From: Astropecten irregularis
Lineage: Eukaryota; Echinodermata; Asteroidea; Paxillosida; Astropectinidae
Reading direction: 5' to 3'
DNA length: 64,000 bases
Assembly (NCBI GenBank): GCA_963971285.1
Contig: OZ020246.1
Coordinates: 14,181,217-14,245,216, forward strand
Shown here piece after piece: positions 1-10,367 of the stretch. Both the position numbers and the translations under genes were made by a program. Every line of letters starts with the position of its first letter. The first letter of the stretch is position 1. Below the pieces are notes generated by a model. The model was not told the origin of the DNA, did not search any database, and was given only the letters and a program-made list of their open reading frames with translations.

Positions 1-288
1 ACATATGGTTTAAAGGTATCCATATTTCAATGTAGAAAATTTAAGTTTGACCCATTTGTTGCAGGGTTTATGGAACACATTGACATTTAGAAATGTGTCA
101 CAAAGAATAACCGTGCCTAGCATTGACTTTTGGTGAAAGAATTATGATCAAATCTCTTACCACTTTTAAATGAGGAGCTACTTCCTGTTTGACCGGAATT
201 AGAGGTCACAGAGGTCCAGCAATGTGTCACAAAGAAAGACCTTCCCTATCATTGACTTTTGGTAAAAGAATCATGATCACTTTTGTTG

Positions 289-656
289 AAAACATTACGT
301 CAACTCACAAACATTGCGTCAACTCGCAAACATTACGTCAACTCGCAAACATTACGTCAACTCGCAAACATTGCGTCAACTGGCAAACATTACGTCAACT
401 CGCAAACATTACGTCAACACGCAAACATAACGTCAACTAGCAAACATTGTGTCAACTCGCAAACATTACGTCAACTCGCAAACATTACGTCAACTCGCAA
501 ACATTACATCAACTCGCAAACATTGCGTCAACTCGCAAACATTGCGTCAACTCGCTAACATTACGTCAACTCGCAAACATTACGTCAACTCGCAAACATT
601 ACGCCAACTCGCAGACATTACGCCAACTCGCAGACATTACGTCAACTCGCAAACAT
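289..656. repeat. 19-bp minisatellite, about 19 units
   Basis: Tandem array with unit ACGTCAACTCGCAAACATT and few substitutions. Because 19 is not a multiple of three and the unit lacks plus-strand stops, all three forward frames stay open and give 19-residue peptide repeats. These are artefacts, not genes. Each unit holds an ACGTCA half-CRE. I see no spacers, so it is not a CRISPR array. Confidence 0.95.
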
Positions 657-1830
657 TTTGTGAATAATTCTGAAAAGTCAACAGACATACGGATTCGACA
701 ATGAACATGTAAGTTTTACATACTGTAAACAATGTTTTACACATGTTTTGGGAAATTGAGACAATCGAGCATCACATCGTATGTTTTACTATGATCATTA
801 TTTTCATGTCAATCGGGTAGCGTGGGGAAGATTGAAAAATTTATAAAAGATTAAGTGATGAAGTTGTCATGACGTCATTATTAATCCTCTATTTCCCGAA
901 CCTACCAATTTTCGATGCGATCGGCCGTTCCTTCTATGTGTTATTAAAATTGTTTGAAAATGATATAAAAAAGACGTACGTGCATTGTCTATTTGGGAAA
1001 ATATAGTTTTGAGTCAACGGTCAATCGGACATCACGTCCCGGCCCAGTGCGCAAGTCAAAGTCGGGCCGCCGGCGGTTCAGCAGCGGCTAAGCGGCATCG
1101 GCACGCCGCCCATCCACCGACCGTGGTCCGCCGGTGCATGGTGGTTGCCACATATGAAACAGCCGTGTAAAACGGACCACCATGTACTAACTAACAACGG
1201 TCGTCCAGCCGACTGTATTTTGCATTAAAAAAGGCCTACGGAATAGAATATTTATACAAAATTATATCGAGAACATGAAATCACTCTGATGACACTAAAT
1301 TCTAGGGGAAATGGCGTGACATAATTTAATTTGTTCATGTGTAAAACTTATCATTATTGCCACGTACAAAAAAAAAAATTATGGATCATTGCACTTTTCA
1401 ATACAACTCTTCCCAAGTATTAAGTTTTACATGTATAGCTAATATTAACGCGACCCATAAAATGACGTACAATACTCCACAACCTACATCGATAGCATTT
1501 CGATATTTGTTGCTGGTATTTAACGATATATAAAAAGTCTTACATGAAAATGTCTATGGAAAGATTATAAACGAAGTTTTGATCGAGTCACGCAATCCGC
1601 GGACATTATTATGAATGCCATACACACAGTGCAGTGAATTGCGTACCTACAATGCAATGTACATGTACGGGGAGAGTTGAGTCATTCGAGCATCATATGT
1701 TTTGTACACGACCATATTGTCACGTAATCTGTGTACAAAGTTAACGGGCTGTGAGAAATATTTAAAAATTCATATAAAATCAAGTCATGACGTCATGATG
1801 TCGAAAAGTTTCGGGAGACAACTACCCTAT
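657..1830. other. non-coding stretch, no gene recognised
   Basis: AT-rich sequence with no ORF resembling a protein and no clear splice-site-bounded exon. It contains TGACGTCAT motifs near 870 and 1790 in related sequence contexts, which suggests two diverged copies of the same old repeat. Confidence 0.5.
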
Positions 1831-1924
1831 ATGGACTTCCTTCAGACCAAGTTTGGTTAAAATCGGCTGTTTAAAAATGGCAAAAGTGGGGTGCAGAATA
1901 CCCCTGTGCTTTGTCTATGGGATT

Positions 1925-2135
1925 TTGGCGACAAGAAGAGGAAGAGGAAGGAAGAAAAAAAAAAAAAAACAGAACAGAAACAAAGGCTTTTCGCTTGCGC
2001 GAAAAAGCCAAAAAAAAGAAAGAAAAAAAAAAATAACAAAAACAAAAGCTGTTCCGCTGCATGCGAAACAGCTAAAAAAGAAGAAAAAAAAAATAACGAA
2101 AACAAAAGCTGTTCCGCTGCATGCGAAACAGCTAA
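1925..2135 (-). repeat. fragment of the AGCTGTTTCGC repeat family
   Basis: Poly-purine DNA with two head-to-tail copies of a hairpin motif (AGCTGTTTCGCATGCAGCGG read on the minus strand) separated by A-rich tracts. The same motif starts the elements near 53.09 kb and 63.33 kb. Lys-rich and Phe-rich ORFs here are low-complexity by-products. Confidence 0.7.
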
Positions 2136-2137
2136 TG

Positions 2138-2235
2138 AAGGGTGACATGTTCATCATCATTTTTCTGTGCAACTCGAACACCAGAGTATCACTCTTGTAT
2201 ATGGGAGTTTATTTACTTGGGTGCAACCTGGAGCC
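2138..2235 (+). repeat. dispersed repeat fragment shared with 13.34-13.48 kb
   Basis: The segment with CATGTTCATCATCATTTTTC and the downstream GTTTATTTACTTGGGTGCAA recurs near 13345 and 13449 in the same order. This marks an interspersed repeat of unknown class. Confidence 0.6.
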
Positions 2236-2339
2236 CGGCACAGATCAGGATATGTGAACGTGCATTATAGCCCAGTGGTGGGAACCTATAATAACGGCCG
2301 TATCGACTTATTATTAGGCATATGAAGACCAGGGGGAGG

Positions 2340-2520
2340 TGTTAAGCATAAAAAAATGCTAGGCACAAAATGTCTTGCTCAATAAAACAAACCACCATTA
2401 AACATGCCATTTGATATTCATGGTCAGGGAACAACAACCAAAACAACAAACGCAAGTGATACACAGTAACACATGGAAATTTGGTTGTTACTCCTGCTTT
2501 TATGACGACAGAAAAGTCAT
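2340..2520. repeat. truncated GGCC-ended foldback repeat
   Basis: Internal part of the palindromic family seen complete at 8374-8620 and 62719-62957. It shares the segments ATAAAACAAACCACCATT and TTTGATATTCATGGTCA. The terminal GGCCAATTT ends are missing or degraded. Confidence 0.6.
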
Positions 2521-3077
2521 GGTTTGGAAAATAATTGTGTGCTAAGCAGGGCCGGTCGTGAGCTCAGATTGGCCTCAGACTGCGCGGATCTATAGATACA
2601 CCAAATACCAAAATATAGATACACCTGCTGCCGTGATTTATAGGGGGTTTGCAAAGACGTAAAGCAATGTTTTTTTTAGTTTAATTGTTTTTCAACAATT
2701 ATTATATGGAAATTATTGTGAAGATACGGTTTGCTTGAGACCGTGGTATGGCTAACATAATTTTAGAAGCTGTATCTTAGGCCTTATTCATGGCGCATCC
2801 ATTTTGTCACCTTTATACCCTTCGGAAATGATCACGGCACCAATTCTAAAAAGAAAACGGGTACCAGACTATCTTGAATCCAAGCCTCGGTTTGATTGCA
2901 CTGCTTGAATGCAGGATCATGGACGGCACCGTGAGTTGAGGCTCTTACTGTACCGCAGGAAAAGGCACAGAAAGGCGCAATATAATGAACAGCCAGAGAT
3001 AATATGAAGCAGCAAGGGAGGTGATGGGAAAAAGAAGGGGGGAAGAAGAAACAAAACGAGTTAATTGGCAAACTTAC

Positions 3078-6000
3078 AGAGTTCAGACGACATCTTGTAT
3101 GCTCCGTAGTTGAATTTAAACCCCATTTCCTGCAAGGACCCATCGGTCTTCAGCCTCAGGAATACGTTGCCGGTTTCAGACACGATATCGCCCGGGATCT
3201 GGGAACCGCAGAGCACTCCAAGTTCGGGCACCAGTGGGCCTTTGCCCAGTCCGTCGTACACCTCCAGGAAGTCATTCTGGCAGTTGCCCGTGGTTCCCTC
3301 CATGTTGAACCTTGTGAAGTGGATGAGGATCTTGCGACCGAATTCAGCCTTGATGGTCAGGTTGCAGTCTAGGTTTGGCTGGTAATCGATACCCAACTGG
3401 GAGTCGATACTTCCGCCGCCGGTGCCCGCTTCCACGGTATTGCCGCACTTGCTGGCCATGTATTCTAGAAGGGTTCAAATGAAATATAATTGATATTGTC
3501 CAATCAGTCTGATTTATAACAAAATGATGGCATGAAAACACTGGCCTCGCGAATAAAAAGTACAGGACTTTAAATCTATGGGCTTTTACGAAACGGAGGT
3601 TGTTTCTTTGTTCTTGTCTCTAGTCTCTAGTCTCTTGATCTTGTCTCTTGGATCTGTGTCTCTTGGTTCTTGTCTCTTGGTTCTTGTCTCTTGGATCTGT
3701 GTCTCTTGGTTCTTGTCTCTTGGTTCTTTGTTCTTGTATCTTTGTTCTTGGATCTTGGACCTGTGTCTCTTGGTTCTTGTCTCTTGGTTCTTGTCTCTTG
3801 GATCTGTATCTCTTTGTTCTTGTCTCTTGGATCTGTGTCTCTTTGGTCTTGTCTCTTGGATCTGTGTCTCTTTGTTCTTGTCTCTTGGATCTGTGTCTCT
3901 TTGTTCTTGTCTCTTGGATCTGTGTCTCTTTGTTCTTGTCTCTTGGATCTGTGTCTCTTTGTTCTTGTCTCTTGGATCTGTGTCTCTTGGTTCTTGTCTC
4001 TTGGTTCTAGTCTCTCGGTTCTTGTCTCTTGGTTCTAGTCTCTTGGATCTGTGTCTCTTTGTTCTTGTCTCTAGGATCTGTGTCTCTTGGTTCTTGTCTC
4101 TTGGTTCTTGTCTCTTGGTTCTAGTCTCTTGGATCTGTGTCTCTTTGTTCTTGTCTCTTGGATCTGTGTCTCTTGGTTCTTGTCTCTTGGTTCTAGTCTC
4201 TTGGATCTGTGTCTCTTTGTTCTTGTCTCTTGGATCTGTGTCTCTTTGTTCTTGTCTCTTGGATCTGTGTCTCTTTGTTCTTGTCTCTTGGATCTGTGTC
4301 TCTTGGTTCTTGTCTCTTGGATCTGTGTCTCTTGGTTCTTGTCTCTTGGATCTGTGTCTCTTGGTTCTTGTCTCTTGGATCTGTGTCTCTTGGATCTGTG
4401 TCTCTTTGTTCTTGTCTCTTGGATCTGTGTCTCTTTGTTCTTGTCTCTTGGATCTGTGTCTCTTTGTTCTTGTCTCTTGGTTTTTGTCTCTTTGAACTGT
4501 GTCTTTTTGTTCTTGTCTCTTGGTTCTTGTCTCTTGGATCTGTGTCTCTTTGTTCTTGTCTCTTGGATCTGTGTCTCTTGGTTCTTGTCTCTTGGTTCTC
4601 GTCTCTTTGATCTGTGTCTCTTTGTTCTTGTCTCTTGGATCTGTGTCTCTTTGTTCTTGTCTCTTGGTTCTTGTCTCTTGGATCTGTGTCTCTTTGTTCT
4701 TGTCTCTTGGATCTGTGTCTCTTTGTTCTTGTCTCTTGGATCTGTGTCTCTTTGTTCTTGTCTCTTGGATCTGTGTCTCTTTGTTCTTTTCTCTTGGATC
4801 TGTGTCTCTTTGTTTTTGTCTCTTGGATCTGTGTCTCTTTGTTTTTGTCTCTTGGATCTGTGTCTCTTTGTTCTTGTCTCTTGGATCTGTGTCTCTTGGT
4901 TCTTGTCTCTTGGATGTTGTATCTTGGTTCTTTGTTCTTGTCTCTTGGATGTTGTCTCTAGTATCTTGGTTCTTGGATCTGTGTCTCTTGGATCTTGTCT
5001 CTAGTATCTTGGTTTTTTGTTCTTGTCTCTTGGATGTTGTCTCTAGTATCTTGGTTCTTGGACCTGTGTCTCTTGGATCTTGTCTCTAGTATCTTGGTTT
5101 TTTGTTCTTGTCTCTTGGATCTTGTCTCTAGTATCTTGGTTTTTTGTTCTTGTCTCTTGGATCTTGTCTCTAGTATCTTGGTTCTTTGTTCTTGTCTCTT
5201 GGATTTTGTCTCTAGTCTCTTGGTTCTTGTCTCTTGGATCTGTGTCTCTTGGTTCTTGTCTCTTGGATCTTGTCTCTAGTCTCTTGGTTCTAGTATCTTG
5301 GTTCTTAGCTCTTGTCTTTCGTCTCTATATAGTCTCATGGTTCTTGTCTCTTTTTCTGGTTCTAGTCTCTTGGTTATTGTCTCTTGTCTCACGTCTCTTA
5401 GTTCTTTCTCTTGTCTCTGGTCATTTGGTTCTAATCTCTGGGGTCTTAGTTTGTCTCTTGGTTCTTGTATCTTGTCTCGCGTCTCTTGGTCCTTTGTCTT
5501 GTCTCTAGTCTGTTGGTTCTAATGTCTTGGTTCTTCGTTTGTCTCTTGGTTCTTTCTCTTTTCTTTTTGCCTCTAGTCTGTTTGTTCTAGTCTCTTGGTT
5601 CTAGTGTCTTGGTTCTAGTCTCTTTGTTCTACTCTCTTGTCTCAAGTCTCTTGGTTCTTGTCTCTAGTCTCTTGTCTCTTGTCTCTTGTCTCTTGGTTCT
5701 TGTCTCTAGTTGATTGTCTCTTGGTTCTACTATCTTAGTTCTTCTCTTGTCTCTAGTCTCTTGGTTATTTATTTATTTTTTTTAATATTGGAATTAATGA
5801 TTTGACGGATCCAGCATTGCAATAATAAGTACCGAATACATCTGTAGAGTTTATTACTCATGATCTTTCGTCTGGGTGATAGAATTATGCAAACTAGGCT
5901 TGCCCTTCACCGGCGCATGCATCACCGATGTATACTCAGTAAACAATATTCGAGTGTACATGAAAAAAAAATAATGACTCATTTTTTTCTTCATGCTACA

Positions 6001-9000
6001 TTCTATGAAGCACTATGAGTCTGCAGAGCTGATATACACGTCGGTGAAGGACAGGCCTAGTTTGCATAATTACATTCTGTATAAACCTTTTTCATTGTGT
6101 TCAAAGTTAATATCATATTTTGGTTTTTGTCACAGAAATGCAGAATTGCAGATTCATGGGCAAACATATCTAGGACGATATATAGTAACAGTCATCTGTG
6201 AAAAATTCAGTCCCATACGGCGCCCACGTTTTGAGAAAGCAGTGAAAAACTGTGAAAGTATTTCTTAAGTCCTTTTCTCTTTTATGTTAGATCTTTAAAA
6301 GATCAAAAATAATTTTGGTCACTGGTTTTACACCTTTTTTCTGGATAAATACAGCATTTCAGGCAGAAAATTTTTAACGGTAAGTTTCTACCATCACCAT
6401 CTTCATACCCTGCAAGTTACAGGTAAATCTGTGGAAATTTCTGTTTCGGTATGCCAACAAAATATGATACATGTACTACCTTTAACGTACGTACATTTAA
6501 TATAATTCATGGTCAGCAGCACATACAGCATTTTATCTAAGTGAAAACGAATGTTTTTTTCTTCATTCATTTTTATCATACTGACCTGTCTGTGTTATAA
6601 GCTGACACTGTGACAGCCTATAGACACTGAATAAATTAAAACCACACTGGGTGCGCCACAGTCCGTGACACGTGTATGCCAACAATTAACAGAAACCGTA
6701 TCCATGACAACGCATCTTCCATCATGGCCTAAATAGACGGAGTGCTCATTATGAATTCACGTGCGTCATGTACATCTAATATGTTTTTTTTCCTGTTCAA
6801 GTATATAAAGCCAACAAATTTTAACATGAATTGTGTTAAGTGTATGAGGATAAGAGATTATTATCGAGAAAAAAAATGCCTCAAAAATGTGGGTAAGCTA
6901 AATTTCGTTACCGAGGCAACGCGATGCATTCAACATTCAGTATAAGAGAGTATACATATAAACCGTAGTCAGGAAATGTTCAAATAATAACCTAAATGTT
7001 TTATCTAAGACTTGTGTATGCTCATGTTCATTATTTCATGTCCATCATTAAAGGTAGTATCATACTTTGGTTTTTATCAAAGAAATGCAGATTCATGGGC
7101 AAAAATATCAAGACAGATACAGTAACAGTCATCTGTAAAACAATTTCAGTCCCATACGGTGCCCACTTTTTGAGAAAACAGTGAAAAACGGTTACAGTAT
7201 TTCTTAAGTCTTTTTTCTTTTATTTTCGATCTTTTAAAAGATCAACAAGATTTTCGGTTGTTTTACTAATTTATGGATAATACACCATTTCAGGTGGAAT
7301 AAATTTAACGGTATGTTTCTACCACCACCATCTTCATACCCTGTAAGTTATACGTAAATCTGTGAAAATTTCTGTTTTGGTTACTTACCAAAGTATGATA
7401 CTACCTTTAATGTCTGATTATAATATTATACTTCAAATGTTAATACACTCGTTCCGTTGTTGTATTATGTTGACTGTCATGATTAAAAAAAAAGGGGTGA
7501 CATTATACGAAACAATGCAACTTGAATAACAAATGCTCTGAATCCATTATGAATTTTTCATTTTCAATATTTCAGCGTCGTGTTCAAACGTTTGTCATTT
7601 GCAAAAATACGATTTACAATAATCATCCATACAAATAGTTAAACAGAATTATAGACAAATTCAAATGCGTGTTCACGGCTTGGTCGGGATTTGGTGAAAG
7701 ACATTTTTTTCAGACTCACATGATATCAGTAGGCCTACCTATTCCGTGTGACTGAAGCCGTGTGGACTACAGATTACATGCAGCATTTTTCACAAAACAT
7801 TTATGTGGGTTAAAGCTGTATTTTAAAGCTGAATTTATGAGTAGAGTCCCTTAACGACAAACAAAAGGCTTCGGTTTATTTTTGACCTAACGAAGATTTT
7901 CGTTTATTTTGTTGTTGTTGTTCTGTTGATATCTCAATGCGCATGTTTTCGCTTTCGTTTTGTTTTTCTCTCTTTTCTGTTGTTGTTAATTTGCTTATAT
8001 TTGTAGGAAGCATTCGGTGAGTTTTCTCAATGCATTTCATAACTTTATAAAGCTGTGAAACTTCATCAAAATGGGGAATCACCTTGTCGATAGGGAAAAC
8101 GAATAGGGGTTATATAGGCTTGTGTTTTGCTCAGGCTTTCAGATTTTCAAAATCGTCTGATATATTGCGAAGTAATATTTATGGATCTGCAGGAGAGTGC
8201 CATTCCACTTATTCAGATACAAAATATCTCGCCAAGTCGATTTATTATAAGCCCTAAATGTCAACCTGTTGAGATTATTTATCCGAGTAAGGTGAAAACG
8301 AGAAGTCCACATGTCCTGATGATAGATTATCTCGCTAAGGCGACTTACTGAAAGAAGCAAGTCGACTCGTCCTGGGGCCAATTTTATAAAACTGTTAAGC
8401 ACAAACATTTGCTAAGCATGACATTTCTGTCTTAATAAAAACGGGGTTAACAACAAAACAAAATTTCCACGAGTTGTGTATCACTTGTGATTGTTCTTTG
8501 GCTGTTGTTCGCTGACCATGAATATCAAATGGAATTTTCAATGATGGTTTGTTTTATTGGGCGAGACATTTTTGTGCTAAAGCAAATTGTTGTGCTTAAC
8601 AATTTTATGAAATTGGCCCCTGATAGTTTACCTTGCAAATAAGACGACTTACTCAAACTGAGATAAATTCATATAGATTTATACTTCGTTGACTTGGCCA
8701 GATGAATTATTGGGATAAAGTCGATTTCTCGTTTTCACTTAAAGTCATCTTGTTGAGATAATTATGGAGACAAGACGACATTTTATACTAAATAGAAGTC
8801 GACTTATATATAGCGAGATAAAGTATGTGATTTTCTGAATTTATAAGTGGAATGACACTCGTGGAGCGCCGTAAAAATTATATGTATAATAAACTTTGTG
8901 AAAAATAGTTACAATTTCAGACAGAAAGTAAACAATGTTTCGCAGGCCCCAACCCATTATAATACTCTACCATTAAACAAATCAACAATATCAACAATAC

Positions 9001-10318
9001 AAAATTTAACCTGAGAACGAGGTCCAGTAAAAAAAGAATGCCCATTGATCGATTCAAAATTACCAACAATTTATCAACGAAATATCAACATAGCTCAAGT
9101 TTTAACAAAAAACTGTCGCACGTTTTGGGGGGTTTTAGAACGAACAAAAATATCAACTCACAGACAATAAAATGTAGGCCTAAACATGGATATTAAAATG
9201 ATAACAAACTAACCATGGCTAAACATTACATTGCTAAACTTGGACAGAAAAATCAAGAATACCGTATTGTAAGAAATGCACATCGTGTACAAAGCATGCA
9301 ATACACGGATTATCAATTATGTATTATTTTCTTAAAAATTGAGAAAACAATTTTGGGAAAAAAAATTCTAAAAAACTAACGACCAGGCGCGGTTCTAGAG
9401 CCATTTTTTTTTGGGGGGGGGGATGGGGGCTAGAAGACCCAAATTTTTTTGGGGCTAGACCCTTCTTCTAACACTCGCTTGTACGCGTTTTTTTTTAATG
9501 TAATTGGTGCTTAAAATAACTTCAAAGATCCAGTAGTTAAAAAAAAATTCAATTGCATTTTTTTTTTTTGGGGGGGGGGGCTAACGATATAAAATAAACC
9601 CTAAAACTATAGGTCTACTGCTGGGTAGAATACATGAGAAGTTAACACCATGAAAATGACTAAGATGTGACTCCGATGTGACACACACCATGAGGTAGCA
9701 GAGTAGCGTAAACAATGTCTGCAATACGCGCCATGAAGAAGATGCAGACGGTTGGTTGGTAAATTACGCAAGATATGAGCCACTCCCTATGAAACAGGTT
9801 CGCTTCCATACATCACCATGCATGCACGTACGTACGTACGATATGAAGCAGCGCCAACACCGTGTGTGGTGTAGGGCTACATGATCGTCAATATGGGTGC
9901 ATAGAGAGCTATTATGGTACGCGTTAGGGTGTGTGAGTTAGGGGGGGGGGGGGGTCGGAATTAAAATTGTCTTGACACAATCGCAGTTTTTGCCATTTTG
10001 TAGCTCATCAAAGCAAAATTAGCCACTGCATGACAATTAGGCTTAAGCATGGAGTTATACTATTCACGATATGGATAAAAGTACATGGGTAATAAGCAAA
10101 AACAACTGCCACTTGTGCACGATTGTGCAAAGATTCACACTACAAAAACGGGAGTTCAAAAACAGACATTTTCCAAATGACAATACAATATTATTAAGTA
10201 TACGTAGGACTATATACAAAGAAAAGTGACACATTCCCTTACCAGTAAATACTACTGCATTGGCTCCTACAATCAGCACAGCGAAGAGGCACCCGATAGT
10301 CCGTTTGAAATTTCCCAT
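3078..10318 (-). CDS. secreted CUB-domain protein, two 5'-most coding exons (partial)
   Basis: Minus-strand gene. Exon 1 (10318-10243) encodes a signal peptide, MGNFKRTIGCLFAVLIVGAN, and ends in phase 1 at a GTAAGG donor. Exon 2 (3464-3078) starts after a TTCTAG acceptor and joins in frame (G plus AA gives Glu). It encodes about 128 residues of a CUB domain: a first Cys in SKCGNTV, the paired Cys of PNLDCNLTI, aromatic strands (IHFTRFNME), the Cys before NDFLEVYDG, and the closing LRLKTDGS...GFKFNYG. FLEVYDG is the usual CUB hallmark. Exon 2 ends at a perfect GTAAGT donor in phase 1, so the gene continues to lower coordinates beyond the window and the full architecture is unknown. CUB domains bind proteins or glycans outside the cell. 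The intron is about 6.8 kb and its 3' end is filled by a satellite. The CUB call is strong; the joining of exon 1 to exon 2 is inferred from phase and signal-peptide logic. Confidence 0.8.
3595..5766. repeat. 2.2-kb GTCTCTTGG satellite in the CUB-gene intron
   Basis: Long tandem array built from 14-bp (GTCTCTTGGTTCTT, GTCTCTTTGTTCTT) and 15-bp (GTCTCTTGGATCTGT) subunits, often as a 29-bp dimer. Order is regular near 3.8-4.9 kb and decays after 5.3 kb. The plus strand has almost no A, so skew is extreme. All plus frames stay open for up to 305 codons and give Leu/Ser/Cys/Val-rich pseudo-membrane proteins; these are artefacts. The array begins about 130 bp from the CUB exon acceptor. Confidence 0.95.
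6100..6485 (+). mobile_element. TTAA-MITE (family A), degenerate left end
   Basis: Carries the family-A core: a segment near ATTCATGGGCAAA, the GATCTTTTAAAAGATC palindrome-like core, CACCATCTTCATACCCTG and a right end with ATGATAC...ACCTTTAA. Related to 7052-7406. Confidence 0.75.
7048..7410 (+). mobile_element. TTAA-MITE (family A), complete copy
   Basis: Left end TTAAAGGTAGTATCATACTT and right end AAGTATGATACTACCTTTAA are perfect inverted repeats bounded by TTAA. The body has no ORF. The TTAA boundaries suggest mobilisation by a piggyBac-type transposase. Confidence 0.85.
8195..8860. mobile_element. inverted-repeat element, outer member of a nested pair
   Basis: Left arm GAGTGCCATTCCACTTAT and right arm ATAAGTGGAATGACACTC are near-perfect inverted repeats. 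Both arms continue with related AT-rich DNA containing CTCGCNAAGTCGA-like motifs. The complete foldback 8374-8620 sits inside it. Confidence 0.65.
8374..8620. mobile_element. GGCC-ended foldback MITE
   Basis: About 247-bp palindromic element: GGGGCCAATTTTATAAAACT at the left and its imperfect complement ending AAATTGGCCCC at the right. Other copies lie at 34936-35180, 37346-37589 and 62719-62957, with a truncated one at 2340. Confidence 0.8.
8861..10242. other. intronic DNA with homopolymer runs
   Basis: Intron of the CUB gene. No exon is recognised. It holds T-run/G-run junctions near 9405-9422 and 9560-9580 in similar contexts (probably one repeat copied twice), a CGTA run near 9830-9840, and a G13 run near 9941-9953. 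Confidence 0.5.
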
Positions 10319-10361
10319 CTTGGTGATATAGTTGCAATATTTTTACCAACGGATTCGAGGG

Positions 10362-10367
10362 TTTATA
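10362..10367 (-). promoter_or_regulatory. candidate TATA box of the CUB gene
   Basis: Minus-strand TATAAA (within GTCTATAAAC) lies about 44 bp upstream of the signal-peptide ATG. Initiation about 30 bp downstream would leave a very short 5' leader. Position fits a core promoter, but no transcript evidence is available. Confidence 0.35.

Noticed and set aside
289..656. CRISPR array
   Set aside because: Units are contiguous with no unique spacers, no cas genes, and the genome is eukaryotic.
189..704. Repetitive ORFs in three frames across the 19-bp array
   Set aside because: Frame-independent translation of a minisatellite; not protein-coding.
1853..2257. Lys-rich and Phe-rich ORFs on both strands
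   Set aside because: Low-complexity A/T runs of a dispersed repeat.
3578..5508. Long plus-strand ORFs (up to 305 codons) resembling Leu/Ser/Cys-rich membrane proteins
   Set aside because: All three plus frames are open because the 14/15-bp satellite unit has no stops; composition follows the repeat, with no start context or conserved domain.
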